A stretch of 13,022 bases of DNA from Chloroflexota bacterium (lineage in GTDB: Bacteria > Chloroflexota > Limnocylindria > QHBO01), in assembly GCA_005879775.1 (NCBI GenBank), contig VBJX01000120.1, positions 8,677-21,698 on the forward strand, in the 5' to 3' direction. The notes under the pieces were generated by a model. The model searched no databases. It was not told the origin of the DNA and saw only the letters and a program-made list of their open reading frames with translations. Below, piece after piece: positions 6,822 through 12,922 of the stretch. Positions within the stretch are counted from its first letter, which is position 1. Each line of letters begins with the position of its first letter. The position numbers and the translations under genes were made by a program.

Positions 6822-8278
6822 GTGACTGCCGGAGACGAAAGGAGCGGGCTCATCGACTCCCGTCGGGTCTGGTCGCGGATCGATTGGGCGGCCCTGGCTG
6901 CGGTCACGGCAGGCGCCGCGATCCTGCGCCTTGTCGGTCTGGCGAGGCCGATCGGCTTCGTCTTCGACGAGATCTTCTATGCCCAGAACGGGTGCCTCTA
7001 CACGCTCGGACCGACGGCCTGCGGAATCGACCAGCTGGCCAGCAGCCGCCACCCACCGCTCGCCAACTGGCTGATCGGGCTCGGGATCCAGCTCTTCGGC
7101 TACCACGAGTTCGGCTGGCGGGTGACCGCCGCGTTGGCAGGCACCCTGACGGTGGCGCTCCTCTATATCCTGGTGCGCCGGCTCCTGGCCGACCGGGCGC
7201 CCACCGCGGCCACGGTCGGGGCCTTCGCGGCGGCCGCCCTGTTGGCGGTCGACTTCCTGCACCTGGTGCAGTCGCGCGTCGGGATGCTGGACGTCTTCGT
7301 CACCCTGTTCGTGGTGCTCGCCATCCTGTTTGCCGTCCTGGACGGTGAACGCGGGCGCGAGGTGGCTGTCGCGTCAGAGCAGAAATGGGTCATGCGCGTC
7401 AGCCTCGGACGCCCATGGCTGCTGGCGACAGGACTGGCACTCGGGGCGGCGACCGCTTCGAAGTGGTCAGGCGCCTACGCGGGGTCGGCGGTGGTGGTCA
7501 TCGTGCTGGGCTACGACCTGGCCGCCGAGGGTGGCGTCGCCGGGCCGCGATTCATCGGCCGGTTGTGGTCCGCTTTCCGTGAGGAGCTGCCCCGCGGGCT
7601 CATCCTGCTGGGCGCCCTGCCCATCGCCGTCTACCTTGCCTCCTACATCGGGCACCTGCCGGGGCCGTGGCTGGCATGGCCGTGGGAACCCGGCTCATTC
7701 TGGCGCGGGATCTGGGATCACCAGATCAGCATGCTGCGCTTCCACGTGAGCACCACCCGGGACCACCCATACGAGTCGCCGCCATGGAGCTGGCTGCTCC
7801 TCAAACGTCCTGTGGCGTACTACTTCCGGATCGACGGTGGCTCGTACCGCGAGATCATGTCGCGCTGGCCGTCGCCTGGGTCCGGCGCGGCGCCCGCCAG
7901 GCGGCTCCGGAGCTGGTGATCCTGGCCGGAGGCCTGGGAACGTACCTGCCGTGGCTGGTGCTGACCGGCTCCCGCAGCTTCGTCTTCATCTGGTACCTGC
8001 TTCCCACGGTGCCGTTCATGTGCGCGGCGCTCGGCATCCTCGCCGCCTGGGCGTGGTCGAGCATTCGCGGCCGGGTGGCCGTGGCCACAGGCGGGGTCCT
8101 GGTCCTCGCCGCGTTTGTCTTCTTCTTCCCGATCCTCACCGCGCTGCCGATGAGCCCCGACGACTGGCGCGCCCGGATCTGGTTCACCGACTGCGCACGC
8201 CCTGACGCGCCCCCCCTGGAGCTGCCGAACGATGTGATCGACAAGGGTCCGCCGCCGCGCGGCTGGTGCTGGATCTGA
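6822..8278 (+). pseudogene. Protein O-mannosyltransferase (GT39/PMT-type) membrane glycosyltransferase, frameshifted
   Basis: Frame 3 from GTG 6822 (GAGGG seven bases upstream) carries PMT-family marks: a first membrane helix (about 22-40), the acidic loop FVFDEIFYAQ with Asp49-Glu50, RHPPLANWLIG (76-86), several further hydrophobic segments, and the PPWSWLLLKRPVAYYF loop of the C-terminal domain. It then runs into SYREIM and out of homology, stopping at 7919. The remainder of the family domain (ALAVAWVRR, then GTYLPWLVLTGSRSFVFIWY, LLPTVPFM and two helices) continues in another frame from about 7862 to TGA at 8276-8278. The expected 'LGNPxLWW' stretch at the joint is missing, so a small deletion of non-triplet length is more likely than a single-base slip. 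Actinobacterial relatives transfer mannose from polyprenyl-phosphate mannose to exported proteins. It is divergent from the tadA-like gene. A sequencing or assembly error remains possible. Confidence 0.85.
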
Positions 8279-8307
8279 TGCCGCTCGGTGGCGGCGGAGG
8301 GCTCCGC

Positions 8308-8316
8308 TGCTATCCT
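8308..8316 (+). promoter_or_regulatory. Putative extended -10 element before the sigma/anti-sigma pair
   Basis: The bases TGCTATCCT form an extended -10 that matches the TGCTAnnnT pattern before other genes here, about 110 bases upstream of the sigma-factor start. No good -35 was found. It would give a leader containing the hairpin at 8329-8349 and a possible ten-codon reading frame. Confidence 0.35.
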
Positions 8317-8328
8317 TCAGCCCTGCCT

Positions 8329-8349
8329 GGGCCGGGATCAGCCCGGCCC
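8329..8349 (+). promoter_or_regulatory. Perfect GC-rich hairpin in the leader of the sigma-factor gene
   Basis: 8329-8336 (GGGCCGGG) pairs with 8342-8349 (CCCGGCCC) over a five-base loop. It begins 51 bases after the mannosyltransferase stop. It is not followed by a T run. It could be a terminator remnant, an attenuator stem or an mRNA-stabilising leader structure. Confidence 0.45.
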
Positions 8350-8365
8350 CGCTGCCTCGGGGGGA

Positions 8366-8398
8366 ATGATGCGACGCACCCTGTGGCGCGTTCACTGA
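8366..8398 (+). CDS. Possible ten-codon leader peptide upstream of the sigma factor
   Basis: ATG ATG with a purine-rich run (GGGGGGA) directly before it opens MMRRTLWRVH and ends at TGA, 31 bases before the sigma-factor start. A frame this short arises easily by chance; its only support is the G-rich run before it and its place between a strong hairpin and the regulated gene. Confidence 0.2.
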   Translation: MMRRTLWRVH

Positions 8399-8429
8399 GA
8401 AGAGCGCCCGGCGTCGACACCGAGGTTGG

Positions 8430-9029
8430 TTGTCCTTGAGCGATCGATCCATGCCGCACGAAGAGGCGCTCCTGGCGCAACGGATCCAGACGGGAGACCG
8501 CGAAGCGCTCGGCGAGCTGTACGACCAGTACGCATCGGTGGCGCTGGCAGTGGCTCTCCGGATCGTCGCGGATCGAGGACAGGCGGAGGACCTGGTGCAT
8601 GACTCGTTCGTAACGGTCTGGGAGAAGATCGACCGCTACGACAGTGCCCGTGGCTCGCTCCGCTCGTGGGTATTGACCATCGTTCGCAACCGATCCATCG
8701 ACCGGGTGCGCGCCACCCGTCCGGGCATCGAGATCGGCGAGGCCGATGCGCAGTCCCTCCTGCAGACCGACACCAATCCGACCTGGGATGCCGCGGTTGC
8801 CCGCCTCGGCTCCGCCGAGCTGCGCGCCGCGATGGCGACACTCCCCGACGAGCAGCGCGAGGCGATCGAGCTGGCCTACTTCGGCGGGCATACCTACCGT
8901 GAGATTGCCGGCATCAAGGGCATCGCGGAAGGGACCGCAAATGGGAGGCTGCGGCTAGGCCTCGCCAAGCTGCGGAGCAGCCTGCGTCTGACCGATGCCG
9001 CGCCGGGCTCCGGAGGCACGGACCAGTGA
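8430..9029 (+). CDS. ECF (extracytoplasmic function) RNA polymerase sigma factor
   Basis: The product (up to 199 residues) has sigma region 2 at about 26-93 (LYDQYASVALAVALRIV, AEDLVHDSFVTVWEKI, GSLRSWVLTIVRNRSIDRVR) and region 4 at about 131-185 (LPDEQREAIELAYFGGHTYR, then GTANGRLRLGLAKLR), with no region 3, as in ECF factors. The recognition-helix stretch is GTANGR rather than the common GTVKSR, so promoter preference may be unusual. The start is uncertain: TTG 8430 or TTG 8436 follow a GAGG at 8422-8425, while ATG 8451 gives the most family-like N-terminus (MPHEEALLAQRI). The stop overlaps the anti-sigma start by four bases. Its regulon and signal cannot be read from the window. Confidence 0.94.
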   Translation: MSLSDRSMPHEEALLAQRIQTGDREALGELYDQYASVALAVALRIVADRGQAEDLVHDSFVTVWEKIDRYDSARGSLRSWVLTIVRNRSIDRVRATRPGIEIGEADAQSLLQTDTNPTWDAAVARLGSAELRAAMATLPDEQREAIELAYFGGHTYREIAGIKGIAEGTANGRLRLGLAKLRSSLRLTDAAPGSGGTDQ

Positions 9030-9802
9030 GCGAGCAGATGAGCCACGAGCTGGTCGACGAGCTCGCTGCCGCCTTCGCGCTCGGCGCCCTCGACGCCGAT
9101 GAGGCGCGGGCCGTGGCCGAGCACCTGGCGAGCTGCCAGGAGCCGCACGAGGAGGCGCGTGCCGCCCTCGGCGCCTCGATGGCGCTGGCGATGAGCCTGG
9201 AGCCGGCGCAGCCCAGCGCCGGGCTGCGCGATCGGCTCATGCAGACGGTCGAGCGCACCCCGCAGCCGTGGCTCGCTGCAGCGCCGGCGCCGCTTCAGGA
9301 GCGCCCCGCCCGTGCGCGTGGCTGGCGCGATCGGCTCCTCCCGCGCCTGATGGTGCCGCTGGCCGCGGTTGCGGCCGTGGCAGTCATTGCGCTGGGCGTG
9401 TTGAACCTGAACCTCCAGTCCCAGCTGGCCGACCGGGATCGGGCCCTGCGTGCAGTTGCCGATGCCATCGCAAGCGGCCAGGCCGCCTTCCGGGTCGAAG
9501 GCCAGGACGGACGCGGCTATGTGGTCGACACCGCCGGCAGCGGCTCGACACTGGTTGTCGCCGATCTGACCAGCCTGCCCGCCGACAAGCTCTACGAGCT
9601 GTGGCTGCTCGACGCGGCGGGGACACCGGTGGCGGTTGGGACCTTCAGGCCATCGGCCACCGAGCCGGCCGTGGTCCACGTCGAGAAGGACCTGACCGGC
9701 TACACGACCTTCGCGGTCACCGTCGAGTCGCAGCGCGTCGACTCCCCGACCCTGCCCAATGGAGCCGACAGCCTCGTCATGGTGGGCGCCGTCGGCAGCT
9801 GA
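9026..9802 (+). CDS. RskA-type anti-sigma factor, single-pass membrane protein
   Basis: The 258-residue protein starts at GTG within the GTGA overlap with the sigma gene, with GGAGG nine bases upstream. Residues 1-50 form the sigma-binding region (ELVDELAAAFALGALDADEA, then EHLASC), residues 109-128 are a membrane helix, a short coiled segment follows (NLQSQLADRDRALRAV), and the outer domain has the anti-sigma-K C-terminal pattern (LPADKLYELWLLDAAGTPVA, VGTF, then VTVES near the end). Of the zinc-associated H-x3-C-x2-C motif only HLASC is present; the second Cys is absent, so zinc binding is doubtful. It should hold the sigma factor at the membrane until a signal, possibly proteolysis, releases it. 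The ligand is unknown. Confidence 0.92.
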   Translation: MSEQMSHELVDELAAAFALGALDADEARAVAEHLASCQEPHEEARAALGASMALAMSLEPAQPSAGLRDRLMQTVERTPQPWLAAAPAPLQERPARARGWRDRLLPRLMVPLAAVAAVAVIALGVLNLNLQSQLADRDRALRAVADAIASGQAAFRVEGQDGRGYVVDTAGSGSTLVVADLTSLPADKLYELWLLDAAGTPVAVGTFRPSATEPAVVHVEKDLTGYTTFAVTVESQRVDSPTLPNGADSLVMVGAVGS

Positions 9803-9821
9803 GCGCTCGACCCTGGAACCG

Positions 9822-10379
9822 CTACCCCAGGCGATTGATCGCTTCGTCGGTGGTGATGACATCCGCGAACTCGCCATGCACGCTTGCGAGCGCGGTCCGA
9901 TGGATGAGCTCCGCCGGAAAGACCTCGCCATCGGGACCCTCGCGGTCGAACGTGGAGCACGCATCTCCCACGTACCACGTCTCAAACCCGAGATTGCCCG
10001 ACATCCGAACCGTGGTCGAACCGCAGTGGTCGGTGGTGAACGCGGCGACTACCACGGTCGTCGTCCCCGTACTCCGCAGCCGTTCCTCGAGATCGGTGCC
10101 GATGAACGCGGAGTTCACCTCCTTCGTGATCACGAGCTCCCCTTCCTTCGGCACGGCCTCATCCATGAACTCGAACCCGGGATTGCCTTCGTGAAGCATC
10201 GGCCAGTCCGGATCCGTCTCGCGATGCCGAACGTGGATGATCGGCGCTTCGGCTGTGCGCCACGCCTGCAGTAGCCGGGCGACGTTCTCCTCAGCGCTGG
10301 GATCGTTGTTCCTCTGTCCAAACGCTGGGTCATCCCACGCCTTCTGAACATCGACAACGAGCAACGTGGGCTTCGCCAT
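9822..10379 (-). CDS. Isochorismatase-family cysteine hydrolase
   Basis: The 185-residue protein has the alpha/beta fold pattern of the family and its Asp-Lys-Cys triad: Asp10 in LLVVDVQ, Lys86 in VITKEVNSAF and Cys119 in FTTDHCGSTTVR. Members hydrolyse amide or vinyl-ether bonds (isochorismate, nicotinamide, ureidoacrylate, N-carbamoyl compounds); the substrate cannot be assigned here. The start at 10379 is supported by GAGGAGG six bases upstream; the in-frame ATG at 10394 would put that site inside the gene. It converges with the anti-sigma gene, 19 bases apart. Its base composition looks less GC-rich than the neighbouring housekeeping genes (judged by eye), consistent with an accessory patch. 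Confidence 0.9.
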   Translation of the reverse strand: MAKPTLLVVDVQKAWDDPAFGQRNNDPSAEENVARLLQAWRTAEAPIIHVRHRETDPDWPMLHEGNPGFEFMDEAVPKEGELVITKEVNSAFIGTDLEERLRSTGTTTVVVAAFTTDHCGSTTVRMSGNLGFETWYVGDACSTFDREGPDGEVFPAELIHRTALASVHGEFADVITTDEAINRLG

Positions 10380-10448
10380 GTGGTTCCTCCTCAAAGCGTG
10401 GAAGTCTCAGGCTCCGGAGAGTTCCTAAGCCTTACCTCCCGCCGCAAG

Positions 10449-10473
10449 GCGAGCGCTATGGATTGACGCTCGC
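10449..10473. repeat. Short inverted repeat upstream of the cysteine hydrolase
   Basis: GCGAGCG (10449-10455) and CGCTCGC (10467-10473) are perfect inverted repeats separated by 11 bases. They lie about 70 bases upstream of the hydrolase start and about 100 bases beyond the stop of the membrane-protein gene. An operator or a weak terminator are both possible; no T run follows on the minus strand. Confidence 0.35.
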
Positions 10474-10511
10474 GCTTCCCGTCAAGTCACGGTTGAGAAC
10501 CGATGCTGGTT

Positions 10512-10535
10512 TGGCGTGCCCGAGAGGACTCGAAC
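10512..10535 (-). repeat. Copy of the tRNA-Arg 3' end (att-like direct repeat, distal copy)
   Basis: These 24 bases are identical to 11085-11108, which is tRNA-Arg positions 53-76 from the T loop through CCA. Beyond 10535 the similarity ends and no cloverleaf can be completed, so this is a fragment and not a second tRNA. It lies in the same orientation 573 bases from the intact gene, as expected for a site left by tRNA-targeted integration. Confidence 0.7.
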
Positions 10536-10573
10536 GCTCGGACCTACCTTGAATCGTCGCATAGTCACTCACG

Positions 10574-11077
10574 TCAAGGCCCAGAGATTCCCTCGCTGGT
10601 TAGCCACTCACCAGTCTTGAAATCCAACATGACGATGGTGAAACCAGGTCGTGGCGAGAAACAGGTCCCAGCGGGGTTACAGACGTCAAACGTGAGGGAG
10701 AACTTGATGGCCCACACCAGCCGATCCGGCGCTACCGGATCAGCGGTGCCGACACCGGGGACCTCGTTGACTGCCTGAAATTCACCTGCTGTTGCGGAGA
10801 CGAGGATCGCATCTGGTGGCACGTGAGCGCGTGCGGCGGCAATGGCACTAGCCTGGGATGCACCGCCGGCGGGCGTACCGGTGTGAGTGGGTGCGAGGCC
10901 CCTCAGCCCCCCAACCAAGGCCAACGCGACGAGGAGGGTGAGCAGGCCACCCACCAATGTCGCCTCCCGCACGACTGGGCCGACGTGAGGTTGCCGCAAA
11001 CTCGTTTGTCGCACGGGAACGCAATCGGCAGGACCCTCAACGCGCTGCTCAATCCTGCGGTCAATCTCGTCGGTCAT
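10574..11077 (-). CDS. Hypothetical single-pass membrane protein
   Basis: I do not recognise this 167-residue protein. Residues 1-38 are charged and presumably cytoplasmic, 39-61 are a membrane helix (ATLVGGLLTLLVALALVGGL), 62-76 a Gly/Thr/Pro linker, and 77-167 a compact outer domain with AIAAARAHVPPDAILV, the strand DRLVWAIKFSLTF, two nearby cysteines (133, 139) that could form a disulfide, and FTIVMLDFKTGEWL near the end. The helix-then-'D-x-x-TGE' ending is loosely reminiscent of PepSY-like domains, a guess only. The start lies eight bases after the tRNA-Arg CCA, so it may be read through from the tRNA operon. It is enclosed by a 24-bp direct repeat of the tRNA end and looks less GC-rich than its surroundings. 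Confidence 0.7.
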   Translation of the reverse strand: MTDEIDRRIEQRVEGPADCVPVRQTSLRQPHVGPVVREATLVGGLLTLLVALALVGGLRGLAPTHTGTPAGGASQASAIAAARAHVPPDAILVSATAGEFQAVNEVPGVGTADPVAPDRLVWAIKFSLTFDVCNPAGTCFSPRPGFTIVMLDFKTGEWLTSEGISGP

Positions 11078-11084
11078 CTCGTCA

Positions 11085-11108
11085 TGGCGTGCCCGAGAGG
11101 ACTCGAAC
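11085..11108 (-). repeat. tRNA-Arg 3' end, proximal copy of the 24-bp direct repeat
   Basis: This part of the intact tRNA (T loop to CCA) is repeated exactly at 10512-10535. The pair brackets the single hypothetical membrane-protein gene. No integrase or other recombinase gene is inside the bracket. Confidence 0.7.
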
Positions 11109-11160
11109 CTCCGACCTTCAGGTCCGCAACCTGACGCTCTATCCGCTGAGCTACGGGCAC
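11085..11160 (-). tRNA. tRNA-Arg (anticodon GCG)
   Basis: The minus strand folds perfectly: acceptor GTGCCCG/CGGGCAC, D stem GCTC/GAGC with loop AGCGGATA (A20, an arginine identity base), anticodon stem TCAGG/CCTGA with loop TTGCGGA (anticodon GCG, reads CGC and CGU), T stem GGAGG/CCTCT with loop TTCGAGT, discriminator G73 and encoded CCA (11085-11087). Outside the anticodon it looks like a normal bacterial tRNA-Arg(ACG), but position 34 is G instead of the A that TadA converts to inosine. It follows tRNA-Ser(GCT) by 13 bases, presumably in one transcript. Confidence 0.95.
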
Positions 11161-11172
11161 GTGCGATGGGCC

Positions 11173-11265
<93 letters not shown>

Positions 11266-11276
11266 GAGCGGCGCCG

Positions 11277-11285
11277 ATGATAGCA
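11277..11285 (-). promoter_or_regulatory. Putative extended -10 element of the tRNA-Ser(GCT)/tRNA-Arg operon
   Basis: The minus strand reads TGCTATCAT, an extended -10 ending 11 bases before the tRNA-Ser 5' end. The -35 region is poor. Confidence 0.5.
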
Positions 11286-11364
11286 TGGGCCCCTTGGAAC
11301 GAAGCTCGCGCCCGCCTCTCCAGACCCGTGTTTTGCGAACCGTTGTCAGCCAGCAGAGCGACCT

Positions 11365-12243
11365 GTGCAGCGCCTTCCCCTCATCGGTCAGTCCTTCGCC
11401 CATTCCGCCGTCGAGGCGGTCCAGCGGGCCGCCTTCGAATCGGTCGGTCTGGAGATTGAAATCGAGCGCTGGGAGCGTCGTCCGCATGAACTGGGGCAGG
11501 CCATCGAGGGGTTGCGCGAGCCCGATTTCGCCGGCGCCCTGATCGCCGCGCCTCACAAGGAGCGCGCCGCAGGCCTGGTCAACTCCCTCTCGGCCGATGC
11601 CCGCATCACCGGAGCCGTCAACCTCATCGTGCGCGAGGGACCGCGCCTGCGCGGGCACAACACCGATGTCGATGGCGTACGGGCCGGGCTCGCCGCGCTG
11701 CTCCCGACAGCGCAGGGCAAGTGGCCCCGCCAGGCGGTGGTGCTGGGTGCCGGGGGTGGAGCTCGCGCCGTGGCCGGCGTCCTCATCGGTGCCGGGCTGC
11801 TGCGCATCACGGCCTTCAACCGGCATCTGCATCGGGCTGAGCAGATGGTCGCCCACTTCACGAAGGGGGCGCGTCACATGGAGCTGCGCGCCCTCCCCTG
11901 GCACGAGACGATCCTGGAGGCCGAGCTGTCGCGCGCCAAGCTGCTGGTGAATGCCAGCGGAATCGGGGTCGAGGAGGGCGCGAGCCCGATTCCGGCCGAC
12001 CTGCTGCCGAGCGAGCTCTACCTGCTCGACCTGGTCCTCAACCACGCCACCACGCCGCTGATGGACGAGGTGCGCGCCCGAGGAGGGACGGTCGCCAACG
12101 GTCAGGCATCGTTCCTCGCCGGCTCGGCCGTGACCTTCGAGCTGCTCGCCGGCCGTGACGCCCCCGAAGAGGTGATGCGCAGCGCCCTTGCCTCCGAGCT
12201 GGGCCTTCCCGAGGAGGGGATCGCCTCGGTCGTGGGCGACTAG
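11365..12243 (+). CDS. Shikimate dehydrogenase (AroE)-like protein with altered substrate pocket
   Basis: The 292-residue protein has the AroE layout: an N-terminal substrate domain with LIGQSFAHS (6-14), APHKERA (62-68, catalytic Lys65), GAVN (83-86) and GHNTDVDG (97-104, catalytic Asp101), then a Rossmann NADP domain with LGAGGGARAV (127-136) and NR (152-153). It keeps Ser14, Lys65, Asn86 and Asp101 but lacks other residues known to contact shikimate: the second Ser of HSxSP is Val16, the NVT before PHK is LIA (59-61), and the Gln of the 'ML-x-x-Q' helix is Gly253. It may be a true but divergent AroE, or a paralogue acting on a related polyol acid. GTG 11365 is the first start after the in-frame stop at 11281. 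Thymidine kinase follows 11 bases later. Confidence 0.85.
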   Translation: MQRLPLIGQSFAHSAVEAVQRAAFESVGLEIEIERWERRPHELGQAIEGLREPDFAGALIAAPHKERAAGLVNSLSADARITGAVNLIVREGPRLRGHNTDVDGVRAGLAALLPTAQGKWPRQAVVLGAGGGARAVAGVLIGAGLLRITAFNRHLHRAEQMVAHFTKGARHMELRALPWHETILEAELSRAKLLVNASGIGVEEGASPIPADLLPSELYLLDLVLNHATTPLMDEVRARGGTVANGQASFLAGSAVTFELLAGRDAPEEVMRSALASELGLPEEGIASVVGD

Positions 12244-12254
12244 GCGAGCGGCCC

Positions 12255-12842
12255 GTGTTCTACACCTCGGGATGGGTGCACGTCATCTGCGGCTGCATGT
12301 TCTGCGGCAAGACCGACGAGATGCTGCGACTGCTGCGCCGCTTCTCGATCGCCGGGCGACAGGTGATCCTGGTCAAGCCCCGGCTCGACACCCGGACGGC
12401 CGAGGCCACGGTCGTCTCGCGGTCAGGGGCGCAGCATCCGGCGGTGAGCGTCGACCAGTCGCGCCAGATCGAGGCGCTGGTCAGCGAGGCGGACATCATC
12501 GCCATCGAGGAGGGCCAGTTCTTCGATGAGGGGCTGCCCGAGGTGGTCGAGCGCCTGGCCGATGCCGGCAAGCAGGTCGTGGTTACCGGCCTCGATCGCG
12601 ACTTCCGCGGGATCCCGTTCGGCCCGATGCCCCGGCTCATGGCCCTTGCCGATCAGGTGACCAAGCTGACCGCGATCTGCATGGTCTGCGGAGAGCAGGC
12701 AACTCGAACGCAGCGGCTCATCGACGGGCAGCCGGCCCGAGCCGATTCACCACTCATCATGGTCGGCGGGATGGGCGACGAGAGCTACGAGGCCCGATGC
12801 CGCCTCCACCACGAGGTGCCTTCCAGCGACGCTGTTGGTTGA
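12255..12842 (+). CDS. tdk: Thymidine kinase (type II)
   Basis: The 195-residue protein phosphorylates thymidine to dTMP in the salvage pathway. It shows the P-loop GCMFCGKTDEM (13-23), the Walker B/catalytic region IAIEEGQFF (82-90, Glu86), a central LDRDFRG (113-119) and a zinc site of Cys142/Cys145 with Cys182/His185, plus the nucleoside-binding lasso around VGGMGDESYEARC (170-182). The P-loop reads CGKT where most relatives have SGKT or SGKS, and EEGQ where DEAQ or DEGQ is common; both are mild changes. It starts at GTG 11 bases after the AroE-like gene and is probably cotranscribed. Length matches the bacterial family. Confidence 0.94.
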   Translation: MFYTSGWVHVICGCMFCGKTDEMLRLLRRFSIAGRQVILVKPRLDTRTAEATVVSRSGAQHPAVSVDQSRQIEALVSEADIIAIEEGQFFDEGLPEVVERLADAGKQVVVTGLDRDFRGIPFGPMPRLMALADQVTKLTAICMVCGEQATRTQRLIDGQPARADSPLIMVGGMGDESYEARCRLHHEVPSSDAVG

Positions 12843-12922
12843 CTCAGGCGAGGGGGAAGCATGCGACGGCGCGGTAGACTTGCCCCCTATCGGCTGGAGG
12901 AATCGGGCTGGAGGAAACCTCA

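Noticed and set aside
7840..7925. Programmed ribosomal frameshifting to join the two mannosyltransferase frames
   Set aside because: No slippery heptamer is visible at the joint, and a conserved segment of the family is missing there, which recoding would not explain.
8279..8430. A known riboswitch in the sigma-factor leader
   Set aside because: The hairpin is clear, but I see no conserved core of any riboswitch class I can recall.
10512..10600. A second tRNA-Arg gene
   Set aside because: Only positions 53-76 match. Beyond them the T stem cannot pair and no anticodon or D arm can be drawn, so it is a 3' fragment.
12839..12880. TTGACT (12839) with TAGACT (12875) as a -35/-10 pair for the last gene
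   Set aside because: The spacing is 30 bases, far from 17; only the downstream hexamer is kept as a possible -10.
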